Assembly (NCBI GenBank): GCA_902702965.1
Contig: CACRXP010000224.1
Span: 372,325 to 436,324 of the forward strand
Source of the DNA: Spirometra erinaceieuropaei
Lineage: Eukaryota > Platyhelminthes > Cestoda > Diphyllobothriidea > Diphyllobothriidae
Reading direction: 5' to 3'
DNA length: 64,000 bases
How positions within the stretch are numbered: position 1 is the first letter of the stretch; each line of letters starts with the position of its first letter. The position numbers were made by a program, and so were the translations under genes. The notes beneath the pieces were generated by a model. That model saw only the letters and a list, made by a program, of their open reading frames with translations. It was not told the DNA's origin and made no database searches. This document shows positions 11,962 through 21,760 of this stretch, one piece after another.

Positions 11962-12149
11962 GCACTTCGAATCGTCCGCTGCCGCCGACAACCTCCAGCT
12001 GTCCACAGACCAACTGGATCGCCAGAGCACCGTCGCCGCCATCGCCACCGGAGATGCGCTTGATGCCACTTCAAACAACCCGCTTCTCTCGATGACTGCT
12101 AGCGGCGCCCAGGCCAGGCCCGACTTCGGGCTTCCGCTCTTTGTCAGTA
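11962..12149 (+). CDS. BICC1-like: Bicaudal-C-like protein, exon (5' end in gap)
   Basis: From codon position 11963 the frame reads 62 residues, starting HFESSAAADNLQLS and ending DFGLPLFVS, plus one extra base. The segment is Ser/Thr/Ala-rich with GC-rich third codon positions, unlike the surrounding introns. The donor A|GTAAGT lies at 12150-12155, leaving phase 1. The next recognisable exon at 43236 begins in the matching phase, so the junction codon is ACA (Thr). On its own this piece shows no domain; its assignment rests on phase, strand and codon style linking it to the 43.2 kb exon. In Bicaudal-C proteins the region between the KH domains and the SAM domain is a poorly conserved linker, which fits. 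It could belong to another gene if exons are missing from the 31 kb intron. Confidence 0.62.
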
Positions 12150-12325
12150 GTAAGTCCCCGTGGCTGTGTGTGTGTATAGTCTCGCATACCTTTTTGATTT
12201 GCTGCCTGCCTGGCAATTATGTTGACGATGAGAGGACCAGGAGGCGGCGTTGAGAGCAAATTCAAATCACCGGTGATGGACTGGACGGCCCTTGCCGCCG
12301 GCGATTCCGGAGTTGTGGTTGGCGT

Positions 12326-12360
12326 GGGAGGGGGAGGGGAAAAGGGACGGACGGGGGGGG
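12326..12360 (+). other. G-rich tract, possible G-quadruplex
   Basis: Five G-runs of three or more (12326-12328, 12331-12334, 12336-12339, 12344-12346, 12353-12360) lie within 35 bases on the sense strand of the gene, about 175 nt downstream of the 12149 exon end. Such a tract in the nascent RNA could fold into a G-quadruplex near the donor; any effect on splicing is inference. Confidence 0.6.
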
Positions 12361-13356
12361 AGAGGTGACAGAAAGAAATGACGGTTTTCGGTTAGGAATT
12401 ACCGCACGAGTGAGGTTAGGTGGGTTTGTTCACCGAGTTGGAGAGCGAGAGAGAGGGCGCATGTGCGCTTCATGTGCAGTTCCCGGCGGCCTTCAAAATC
12501 GCCTACTTCAAAACCGTTTCAGCTTGTTTACAGGAAATGAGGACGAATTATGGGACACACGTACAAGCAGAGAGGGCAAATACATGCTCGAAGCCGGAGA
12601 AATCTGCTAGAGGCAACTTTTGTGCTTGGATGCCTAAGAAGGCATAAGGAAATGCACACTTGAGCAGGCGGTTTGTGTTTGCCCGTACCAAAATTTCATG
12701 TTGAGATACGCGTAATCAACTGTTTCGGCCACCCCGTATGTGCCGAGCATGCTGTTACGAAGTAATGTCCTCACTCTAAATAAAAATCGAGGTAACCCAA
12801 GATACGCGTCAGTCCTCTTGAAGTTAAATGGTGGTTTCTGTCAGCCGGATCGAGGAAATTTATCCTAGGGGTTCAGTTATCTACTTCCTCCGATAGCATG
12901 CATGATTCGTTAGTTGGATATTAGTCGAGATGCAGTCCCATATTCAATTACCTAGATTCTGCGAACCCAAAATAATGCAAAGGACTAAGTGACGTCATTT
13001 GGGCCAGATCCGAGCAGTTCCTACAGTGACGGGGCGACTAGTGTCCATTATGTACTGGAGGTTCAGCTCCTCGAAGCCTTTGATACAGAGACCTGTGCCG
13101 TGAATGTGATGTCTAAGTTCTTAGACGGTTCATTTGACCCACTTCCAATATTTTCGTACGACCAATCAACCAGGCTATGTTCGTCGACGGAGTTGTTGCG
13201 TCAGGACGTGGAGTTGGTCCTCCTGAACCCCCTGTATTTGGTAACCGACACTAAGGGTAGGGAGAAGTACGCACCACACAACGGAAAGGGGCCGTCTTGG
13301 TAGGCCTCGATTTCAGTCGCGCCAAGTTAAAGTAGGTAGGTAAGCATAACCCACTC
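12361..13356. other. Intronic sequence with no recognised feature
   Basis: Frames at 12365-12647 and 12989-13303 are open but show no family features. No repeat found elsewhere in the window was recognised. Confidence 0.4.
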
Positions 13357-13431
13357 CAGACATGGAGCTGAAACCACACCATAACTGTTTTGACGCGACT
13401 GCTCTACCAACTGAGCCATTAAGCATGTCCG
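13357..13431 (-). repeat. tRNA-derived sequence, second type (tRNA pseudogene or SINE head)
   Basis: On the minus strand the stretch has an excellent A box, TGGCTCAGTTGG (13418-13407), with D-stem GCTC/GAGC, and a B-box-like GGTTTCAGCTCC (13375-13364). The ends CGGACAT and ATGTCTG can pair over 7 bp (one G-U). There are too many bases between the acceptor stem and D arm, and the anticodon stem does not pair, so it is not a working tRNA. It differs from the tRNA-headed element family S and may be another SINE family. Confidence 0.5.
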
Positions 13432-14329
13432 TAAATGTAAACATCCCTGGAGGTTTGTTTGGTTTTTGCCAAAGAATGTCGAACACGCAGTCATCTGTTC
13501 CGTACCAAGTTTACGCATCTGACTTCCTCACGAACGCTGTATTTAATGGGTGAGGAACAATCTGACCGATGAAGCTGTCTGCATTCTTTATTGCCATTAT
13601 TAAGCAAACACTAGACATGAATGACCATTGTCCGGGGAGAACCCACACCGCAGATTCCAATACTACATACCAAAGCCCTGTTTCCTACCACAAGTGCTGA
13701 CCATGAACAAAAAACAGTCTGCAAGACAATAAAAGTTGCCAAAATAAGTATTCCATCAAATCGAGCATCAACGAACAAAATAAGGTCTTCCGACAAATGT
13801 AGGTCTACCGACGGCGGGGAAGAAATGCCTGCGCATTTGCAGGAAAACATTCCAAGGTACCTCATTCGCACGCTAATTCCACACACTGAAGCACAGGGCA
13901 GACAATTTTTATGTTTCATGTCCCCTCCCCACCTGTAAGTAACGTCTATCGGAAAAGGTGAGCCCTGTCAAACACCAGCGAGGCCCATAGCCGAGGGCTG
14001 AAAAAATCCTATGAAGTTGGCCGGACGGCGCGCAAGGGAATCACCCTATTTGCTTGCCAGGTATGACTGACTAGCATAAAAACCGTATAAGTCAGGTATG
14101 TGATTGCCTGTTTCAAAGGGCCACGGATGCGGCCGATCTCCACAGAATCTGCTCTCTTTCGCCATCTCCATCCAGTCTCTCTTCAGTTGATTATGATGAG
14201 GGCTGTCCCTACAGCATTATCTTTCATTGAACCTGAAGAAATTTCTATCAGAGGGCTTCAACCGATCATGTTGTGGGAAATCTCCCCACCATTGCAAGTG
14301 GTGGTTTATTTTAGGGGTCTCGAAGCATA
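13432..14329. other. Intronic sequence with no recognised feature
   Basis: Two overlapping opposite-strand frames of about 100 codons (13611-13938) are open but have no recognisable motif. No dispersed repeat was recognised. Confidence 0.4.
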
Positions 14330-14440
14330 GTGACCGACAATGATACAGGTAGAGGCATCAACAAGTACAAGGAAGACTGGGGTGGTCGTTTTAGGCTCAT
14401 TAATCATCATCAGCCAGTCATACCCAGCTTGTCGGGCAGT
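14330..14440 (-). mobile_element. Degenerate tRNA-headed element core
   Basis: The stretch ACCGACAATG ... GGAAGACTGG ... GGCTCATTAATC ... CATCAGCCAGTCATACCC follows the minus-strand core of family S in order, but with many substitutions. Only the core is left; no tRNA-like head remains. Confidence 0.5.
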
Positions 14441-15556
14441 CGCACAGCTCATGCTTATGTGTGGAAAGAGCAGTGTAAGGCGGCAGTTAAAGTGAACGGT
14501 GAACAAACCACACGATGCAAAGTGTAATTTCATTGGATTGAGGAAGGTGGGGGAGAGGCACGTTGAACCGCATGTTAAAAACCTGTCCATCGTCTTTATC
14601 GTGTAAGCAAGATACAGATGCCAAGCTGAAGATGTTCGTGGACACTGCAAAGGAACAGCTGCAGGAAGATCATGGTAATGAAATTGATTACGTGTATCAT
14701 TCGTCGTTCGTGAGTTTCTTGCTCTATTTTCTGTCTAAAACGAAATTCATTTCGGACAGTGATCACCTTTTCCTCATCCGGTTATGTTTCTGTCAACATT
14801 TTAACTAAAAGTCAAACGACTGTGCCTTTTAATCGCTGAATGCAAAATGTAAAATGCAAAGTTACTTTCCTTAAAGACAGTTTAAACGCGCAGTTCAATA
14901 CGGTTTGTCAGCCCATGAGTCCTGACTGTCGGTTTCTAAGCATTGCTTGACTTCCTTGCTCTGTGAGCAAGTATCAGGCGGCGGGAGAATTTATTTTCAC
15001 GCGTTCTCGCCTGCATTGTCACGGCTTAGTAATTCGCAAGTATGCACACAATGCGAGAAGGTGCTGCTTGTGTTTATCTGCCCCCACCCCTCCCCCCCCC
15101 CACCCCAGTAGGAGTTCCTTCCATTTTCTACCCAAAAGTCCATAGATACTTCGGCCGGCCTGAATACATACTTTACGGGCTGAACACTCATTAGCACTAC
15201 AGGCGGTTGATTATCTTTTTGGTTATTTCCCACCTGGTGCGCTGGAGATGCCTTCTGATTTACTTCAGATGTCATGTGTGTTCAGATGGGTCTCGCAAGT
15301 TCCGGTGTAGACTGCCACTTGGAACGCAAAAGTACGGACTGCTTAGTCATCAAGTAATTTATGAAACCAGAGGCTGTACTTATTTATCACAGTTATGTCT
15401 GGCACTTTCGGTATTAATAATTGTTATTCTGACACCAATGGATAAGCCTCTTTAAGGCAAAATGGACAGAGCACAGGCACAAACCTGGACGAAGCCTGCC
15501 ACACTATGCAAGTCACCTTAAAAGGCGAATACTCACCCAGAAAATTCAAGGTTATA
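14441..15556. other. Intronic sequence with no recognised feature
   Basis: A C-rich tract lies at about 15080-15106. No other structure was recognised. Confidence 0.4.
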
Positions 15557-15728
15557 AACTGGGCAAAGCGCTAACAGAGTGTTCGTAAAAAGGGTTGAGA
15601 CTACATAAGCTGTTTAATTCTGCTCTGCTCGGAATTATCGGCTGAAAATAGAGATTCGTTGAAAAAAGCAGCACGAAGCAATAATAAAGTAGGCAGAAAT
15701 CCTTCCTTAACATATATATATATATATT

Positions 15729-16149
15729 ATGATAGTGGGCGCTCACCGATCAGGTTGCGGAACATGCTCGTTCCGTTGTGCCTTGCGGCTCATACTTAAA
15801 CCCTCGCAGGCAGTCGCACAGCGACTAGTAGTAGATATAGATGAGATGGTACCGACAAAGACAAGGGAGACCGGAATGGCCATTTCTGGCTTATTAGCCG
15901 TCATCAGCCAGTCATACCCAACCCCAAGTATGGATCACTTGAGATTCGAACCCGGGATCTTTGGTCATGGAGTTTGACGTTCTACCATTCAGCCACGGGC
16001 CCGTTGTCCTGTCGGTTGTGATCGGGAATATCAATTATGACAGATGGGTGCTCACCGATCAGGTTACAGAACATGCTCGTTCCGTTGTGCCTTGGGGCTC
16101 ATACTAGAACCCTCGCAGGCAGTCGCGCAGCGACTAGTAGAATAATGTA
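15729..16149 (-). mobile_element. tRNA-headed short element, left arm (copy S4)
   Basis: Minus-strand copy. Its end module GGGCGCTCACCGATCAGG occurs twice in the same orientation, near 15736 and near 16046, so a terminal module of about 85 bp flanks the tRNA head and core as a direct repeat. The core at 15869-15913 is intact (CTGATGA, GGCT-AATA-AGCC, GAA, ATGGCCAT, stem I GACTGG with CCGGTC). The B box on the minus strand is GGTTCGAATCTC near 15945. Confidence 0.8.
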
Positions 16150-16549
16150 AATCAGCCTGCGAGGGCTTAAGTATGAGCCCCAAGGCACAACAGAACGAGC
16201 ATGTTCTGTAACCTGATCGGCGAGCGCCCACTGTCATAATTGATATTACCGATCACAACCGACAGGACAACGGGCCCGTAGCTGAATGGTAGAGCGTCAA
16301 ACTCCATCACCAAAGATCCCGGGTTCGAATCTCAAGTGATCCACACTTGGGGTTGGGTATGACTGGCTGATGACGGCTAATAAGCCAGAAATGGCCATTC
16401 CAGTCTCCCTTGTCTTTGTCGGTATCACCTTATCAACATATATCACTAGTCGCTGTGCGACTGCCTGCGAGGGTTTAAGTATGAACCCCAAGGCACAACG
16501 GAACGAGCATGTTCCGTAACCTGATCGGTGAGCGCCCATCTGTCATAAG
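16150..16549 (+). mobile_element. tRNA-headed short element, best copy (S5)
   Basis: The order is: terminal module with GGCACAACAGAACGAGCATG (16182-16201), tRNA-like head with A box TAGCTGAATGG (16279-16289) and B box GGTTCGAATCT (16322-16332), hammerhead-like core (16361-16405), tail with CTTGTCTTTGTCGG, then a second copy of the terminal module ending GATCGGTGAGCGCCCATC (about 16523-16540). The A-to-B spacing of 43 nt is normal for a tRNA-type RNA polymerase III promoter. No coding capacity is present. Confidence 0.85.
16361..16405 (+). ncRNA. Candidate hammerhead ribozyme, best tRNA-element copy
   Basis: GACTGG (16361-16366) pairs with CCAGTC (16400-16405) as stem I, six Watson-Crick pairs. 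CTGATGA (16367-16373) matches the invariant CUGANGA. Stem II is GGCT (16375-16378) with AGCC (16383-16386), loop AATA. GAA (16388-16390) matches the invariant GAA. Stem III is the self-complementary ATGGCCAT (16391-16398), and T16399 is the base before the predicted cut. The bases next to stem II are C16374 and A16387, a mismatch where most hammerheads have G-C; this is the main reason for caution. Stem III without a loop would work best between two copies in a dimer. Confidence 0.6.
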
Positions 16550-16734
16550 ATATATATATATATTTATTACGGCAAAACGTTTCGGCTTATGTTAAGGATG
16601 AAGCTTTATATGGAACTTGTCGAGGATCAGCATTAAATGCTGATTTCCCGCATCATCGAACGCAACTTATGAAAAATCCAAATGTGAATCCAACACCTTC
16701 AATAACACTTCAATCACAAATCTTGTTCCGATAG

Positions 16735-17050
16735 GAGCGGAAAGGGCGAATTCCGGAAAGCAGTTGAGATGACGGGGGCGCGACCGCGTGAAGAAAACCT
16801 TTGTTAGGCCCACGTCTCGTGCTTACACTCGAGTCCACCATCAGAGGCAGAAGCAGATAAATGTAGGGATGGCACAGGCTGGTACTGTACTGCTGCACAC
16901 CATTTCGAAATTGGCGGCTCCCGAAGGCATCCCAGATATTTGTCCGTGGTGCGATAATTGTCTGACTGTCCAGGTGTGCCATTGTGCAGTTACTAAGCGA
17001 TTGCACGTATGCCATAATTATCGGTGTCCACGTTCATCGTAGGTGGTTGC
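16735..17050 (-). repeat. Pseudo-LTR, 3' side of PLE-2
   Basis: The stretch resembles 19300-19620 in the same orientation: CACTCGAGTCCACCATCAG near 16828 against CTTGGATCCATCACCAG near 19368, followed by a GGCAGAA stretch in each, then a TATTT/GTACTG region. A decayed hammerhead-like motif lies at about 16807-16848 (minus strand), with the A9 position changed to G. Confidence 0.6.
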
Positions 17051-19299
17051 GCGCAGTGTGATAATATCCTAACTGCTCGCAGTCGACTTGATAATTACCG
17101 GCATTACGTCATCCGTGGGAGGGCTTAGAGGCAAGCTGGCTTATAAACACTGGCACCAAGATAAGCGGTCTCCTTGTGGCTAACTGCCTTGTTCAGGCAA
17201 GGTATCAGTGGACAGCATGGAGCGGGGAGGTTAGTGTGCTTGGTAACTGACCGAGGATAGGAGAGCTACAACGCGACCAGTTCACGGCTCACGCTGTTGT
17301 TACTTCTCGCAAGAAATGTGTGGTCGGGTCACGTCGAGGGAGCTGGGGTCGTCTCTCCTCACTACTCCTGAATATTCGTGCATTCACCTCTGGAATGATC
17401 TCTCCAGGGTATTTGCTTTGCCAACATTTGCGCCAGACACGGTAAAGGACTCAGGCGTTCACTATCGTGACGGTGGGTCTTATGGCCTCATGATCTAACG
17501 TCTGACTGTTGTCGACGTTGGGGTAAGAAGGTGGCTGGCGGCTTCCGTGACGTTCTTCACGCACAGGAACGCTCGCCGGCATTTGAATTTGATCCATCGT
17601 CTCTTTGCGCCTGTAGCAATTCGTTCTACCCACCCGTCGAGCAACCAGATCATCCGGTTTATTGCCATGCGCCCCCACAGCTAGTAGAGCGGCCTTATGG
17701 GACTGGGTTTGGGCAGATTGTGTAGCTGCTATCGAAGTTCACTACTTAAGTCGTATTGGTCACTTCCCCGAGCACTTTAGATTTTAGACCGGCAGACAAA
17801 GACACCAAGGAAGGTGAACAGGTTGTTTTCCTCTTTCCCTATCGTGAATTTTATTTTCGGGAAGACGACACTGAGACGTTCCTCGGATGCCAGCAACTGA
17901 TTCCGTTCGATAACAAACGGACTCCATAAATCTAACCTATGTTGGAAAAACCTATGGTTGGAAGAACAGCACCTCAAGCTGTTGCAATACCGCCGGGGCA
18001 ATGACTCCGAAAATCGATGCACCCATTGATCAGCCTTTCACCTGTTTATAGGTGGTTCCGTTGAGCGTAAAGCACATCTTTAGGCAGGAGTTTATGAGGT
18101 GCGGGATGTGGGTATGTTCGAAGCGATTTTCTGTTTCACCGCATTTAATTTGCAGGTGTAGTTCTATGGTCTTGACCGCCAGATTCTGCGAAATGGAAGT
18201 AAAGATGAATTTACCATCAAAATGTGCCATGACCTTGTAAAGGAGGAAAATTATTCCCTTAGATTTCTGAACGATGAACTGATTGTGATGTCTGAATCAA
18301 CAGTCAGAAATTGAGGACTTCGAAGCAGTGACTTTTCCAGTCCGTTAGTCAAAGTGTCTTTGTATAATATGATGGTTCGGACTAAGCCGCGCTGTGGTAA
18401 CCTTTGTATGACCATAGGATCGGGTCAAGGTCGTGTCTTCGACTCTCGCCATGCGTCGATCAACCGGCGATATTACATCTGTATTCTCCAGTGTTAACAA
18501 CTTTAGATTGATTTTGCCTGGGGTTGGTTGTGGATGGAACAAAGGACGGACGCTTTGCTGTCAACTCCTAACTTTTTGAAGGTAGTCTGTCCTGTCCAAT
18601 AAAACTGTGGGACGTCTGCAGTCCGTGGGAACGCTAACGAGGTTCTTGACGAACTTGGGTACCATCACGCTGACGTTAGGGAGCACTTCGCGTGGCTTTT
18701 GAGTCATGAGCAGAGACAAAGCTTTGTGTCAGACAAGGCTCTGAGTCTCCCCCGTTGCCTCCGTTTGACCGATTGGCATCGAGTTCGTCGAATGAGCCTT
18801 CATGCCGCAACACCTGCTTTCGATCCCTCGTCAGGTACTTTTACGACAGGTTGTGCATCAGTTTGTCACTTTGGCGCCGCTGGATTAGGTAGCTTTCTGA
18901 TTTTTTCTCCATGCTGTGTCGCGTTTCTTTCTCCATATCGGACTCGTTAAGTCAACCATTGCAGAAGCAGATTTTTACCGACGTCGCCCATGCACTCACA
19001 TCATCTGGCCTTCTCCTGGTCAATCTTCTGGCGCTCTTTGCGGAGTTTCATGTGGCAGTCTTGAATGAGTCCTCGGACCTTTCCCTGCCATATTGAATTA
19101 CCGATCGTCCAGCTAACTCCTTGTTTACCGAGGGGCTTGTGTGAAACAAAATTTGGTAACACGTTGTTGTTGAGACACCTGCGCACAAAACGAATCTGCG
19201 CATAAGTAGAGGCCTCTCAAAGGGCAAAGTTTCTCATCAGCGGACCAATGAGAGCGCGTCGCGCCCAAAAACTGCCGTTATTATCGAAAAGGCAGGAAG
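17051..19299 (-). pseudogene. PLE-2 reverse transcriptase/endonuclease, nearly full-length but decayed
   Basis: On the minus strand the order is right for a Penelope-like ORF. The N-terminal region is at 19186-19001 (NNVLPNFVSHKPLGKQ). The RT fingers/palm remnant is at 18230-18030 (FIFTSISQNLAVKTIELHLQ, ending YKQVKG). The RT C-terminus is at 18022-17777 (FVIERNQLLASEERL, then FTFLGVFVC). A broken GIY-YIG region follows at about 17690-17220. Other PLEs use this protein for target-primed reverse transcription with nicking by GIY-YIG. Frame changes and stops separate every piece, so no working protein is left. Confidence 0.72.
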
Positions 19300-19620
19300 C
19301 AGCCGCGAAGAAGCGGACACGATCGCGGGAACAAGGTGTTTATCAGCTCGACGTCTCCAATTCAAACTTGGATCCATCACCAGAGGCAGAACTGGATAAG
19401 GTTAGGGGGTCGCACAGGTGATTCCGTATTTGTAGGATGTAGTTGCTATGCCACTTCATATCTGCCAAAAATGGCAACTTCCAATTGCAAAGTCTAGGCT
19501 ACTCCCGACGCCTGTTTGGCTGGGTCCTCAAACGTCAGGCCACTAATGCTGACGTTCGGCAGTTGTGTCACCCTCTTTGCAGTTCTCATAACTACTGCGG
19601 TCAAACGACTAACCGACCTC
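19300..19620 (-). repeat. Pseudo-LTR, 5' side of PLE-2
   Basis: The same-orientation relative of 16735-17050, upstream of the N-terminal coding remnant. It contains a decayed hammerhead-like motif at about 19346-19387 (minus strand, CTGGTGA instead of CTGATGA, with GAGACGTC). Together the two repeats bracket a unit of about 2.9 kb. Confidence 0.55.
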
Positions 19621-19659
19621 AGCCACATTTGAGGGTTTGCTGAAGCCCTTTGAATAAAG

Positions 19660-19845
19660 CGGGGAACGTACCAAAAAGACCGACTGGGAAGACCCTTGCT
19701 GGCTTACTAGACAATGTCAACTAACCATACACAAGCGCAACTCTGAATAATCTGGAATTTGAACCCAGATTTTTGCTAGTGGGCATTTTTAGCCCAACGC
19801 TCTAAAATCGATCCATAGGCCTTTTGTAATAATAACGGGTTACAG
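19660..19845 (-). mobile_element. Degenerate tRNA-headed element (copy S6)
   Basis: AGACCGACTGGGAAGACCC, GCTGGCTTACTAGAC and GAATTTGAACCCAGAT keep the order tail, core and B box of the minus-strand family S element. The core is too changed to pair as a hammerhead. Confidence 0.6.
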
Positions 19846-19959
19846 GCTGCAGGTTACTTTGCAGCCCTCGAGGGCAGTCGTTCAACAGTCACAAATTATG
19901 CAGGAAGTAGGAATACCTAAAAAGGTGGTGGAGATTTGCAATTACAACACTTATAGAAC

Positions 19960-20155
19960 TGCATTCGGACAAAAAAGAGAGACTGAAATGGCCATTTCTG
20001 GCTTATTAGCCGTCGTCGGCCAGTCATACCCAACCCCGAAGTGTGGAACACCTGGAGCTCGATCCCCTAACCTGTTAACTAGAAGCCTCGGAAGACTGAG
20101 GCCTAAGGCACAACAGGACGAGTGAATTCCGTAAAACGATCAGTGAGTGTCCTCC
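19960..20155 (-). mobile_element. tRNA-headed short element (copy S7)
   Basis: The core at 19981-20025 is well kept, but CTGACGA is CCGACGA on the minus strand, a change at an invariant base expected to abolish cleavage. The head is shortened at the B-box/anticodon region and then switches near 20085-20130 to an inverted terminal module (GGCACAACAGGACGAGTGAA), the same foldback break as in S2. Confidence 0.72.
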
Positions 20156-20364
20156 TTTATTAATTATGGAACTCTCTGACAGAAGATAAGGCCCGTCCTA
20201 CAAAAGTAACAGAAAATCCAGCAGCAAAGGATAAACGGAGCAGTATGCGGCTGGAAGCAGTCCTGTCAGGTGTTAACTGACAATGCGATCCCAATGAAGT
20301 ATAGTTCACCGATCAGGTCTGATTGCTGGTCTGATGGCGATTGCCCCACCTGAACATGGAACTA

Positions 20365-21330
20365 CAGTAGGTGGGCTAACTTACTAAATGTCAACCGAAA
20401 TTCCAAAATGCGTTTTCGTTTCGAAAAGATTAATTAAGTAGGGATGTAAAACGAATCATTATGTAGTATAATCCCATAATACTTTGGTTACCTTGAGATG
20501 TCGGCGTTCGAACGAACTTCTATTCGGCTGCATGTAAAAACTGTAGCATGCGTTTTGTTCATTGATTTTCGATGCTCTCCAACGTACAATTTTATTTCTT
20601 AGAATGTATTCATAAACATATTCATATGCTTGCTCATTTAGTAGATAATTAAGTCTTCTACCAATTTTGTACTCGAAGAAAGAGTATAATTCAATTTCAA
20701 AAAAGTTCTTCATATGAGATTTTTTAATACCATGAAATAGCAGTTCATTAAACATCATGTCCCTGCTTTTACTTATGTGGCTTCTAAAGTTGACAATACG
20801 GCTCAAATCCTTTGTTAACATTTCCGAACCCCATATAGTCTCCTCATAATACCGTAGATAAGTTTATAGTTTTCCGTACGCGGAAAATATACGGCTTGTA
20901 GGTTGGAAACCCTGAATCCAATGTGACGGTATAGCGGGTTCAAAATTATTCGGGAATTGGAAAAGTTTTTAAAAACCGAACTATATCCTTCATCCAAGTA
21001 GAAAGTTTTGAGGAGACGTAATTAACAATCAAATGAGCAGAAGAAGGCATATTTTTATGACGTTTTCTTTGAAATATATTTGAATTTATAAGAACATCGA
21101 AAATCAATGGGAATAATGCATGCAAAATAAGTAGTCGTTTTTCACAGAGTGTAGTTTTTGCATGCAGCCGAAAGGAAATTCATTTGAAAGATGACATCCT
21201 GAGGTAACTGAAATATTATAGAATTAAGTTGCAGGCTGGCTAGTTCAACAACCCTACTTAATTACTCTTTTCGAAACGAAAACGCATTTCGGAATATCGG
21301 TTGACATTTCATGAGTTGGCGCACCTACGT
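20365..21330. mobile_element. Foldback MITE, subfamily A, complete
   Basis: CAGTAGGTGGGCTAACTTAC begins after TA (20363-20364). The right end GGCGCACCTACG is followed by TTA. Length is about 966 bp. The halves are inverted copies, with 'TTCGTTTCGAAAAGATTAAT' at the left and its inverse near 21260. Frames inside (20459-20821 minus) are chance. Confidence 0.83.
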
Positions 21331-21464
21331 TATGCCCCGCAGTCTGTGACTCAGTTGGTGGGTTTTTGTGACCAGCACAGTCCGCGTTCAAGTATCGAGT
21401 TGAGCAAGCGAGGGTTGGAGCATGACTGATATACTGAATGTCCCTTAAATAGAGCGGAAACAGG

Positions 21465-21757
21465 AGACGTACAGACAACGAGAAAAGGAGACTGGGATGG
21501 GCATTTCCGGCTTATTAGACGTTTGCAGGATTACCTACTCATGCCCTGGATTGGAAAACTTGGAATGCGAATCCCGACTCCTTGGTTGTTAAGCGTTAAG
21601 TCCAATGATATACGGACCTGCTGCCCTGTCGGATGCAATCGAGAATTCCAACTATGATATGGGGTTGCTCACTGATCCCGCCACTTTTCTTGTTGTTCCT
21701 AGGGCTCTCTCTCAAGCCCCGCCAGCAGCCACAGAGCGGAGCGTAATATAGGCAGAA
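21465..21757 (-). mobile_element. tRNA-headed short element, diverged (copy S8)
   Basis: Minus-strand order of tail, core (GGAGACTGGGATGGGCATTT, then GGCTTATTAGACG), B-box region (GAATCCCGACTCC) and terminal module. The hammerhead core is broken (GCAGGA where TCGTCAG is expected). It ends in GTAATATAGGCAGAATTA, exactly where the MITE at 21761 starts, so the MITE landed at the element's AT-rich junction. Confidence 0.7.
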
Positions 21758-21760
21758 TTA

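Larger units (their letters stand above)
15712..16564. repeat. Large inverted repeat: two tRNA-headed elements back to back between (TA)n
   Basis: The left arm (about 15712-16140) and right arm (about 16150-16564) are inverted near-copies: TA runs outside, then GGGCGCTCACCGATC, the tRNA head and core in opposite orientations, meeting in a short spacer near 16140-16150. The arms are each about 410 bp, so a transcript or single strand could form one long hairpin. Confidence 0.8.
15557..16700 (-). repeat. Dispersed repeat R2, interrupted by a foldback insertion
   Basis: The outer parts, about 15557-15711 and 16565-16700, are together the reverse complement of the continuous stretch at about 31720-32020. 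Shared points include the TGCTTTTTT run with AATTCCGAG/AATTCTGAG, and ACATAAGCCGAAACG facing TATGTGGCCAAAGCG. In the 31.7 kb copy the two parts meet at an ATATATA run. Here that point holds an insertion of about 820 bp of inverted tRNA-headed elements flanked by (TA)n on both sides. Confidence 0.7.

Noticed and set aside
11062..12253. Very long open frames (270-370 codons) on both strands
   Set aside because: They are open only because they run through 733 N. Only the plus frame from 11963 has coding character.
16272..16343. A tRNA gene
   Set aside because: A and B boxes are good, but the T stem and acceptor stem do not pair and the same sequence recurs as the head of a dispersed element.
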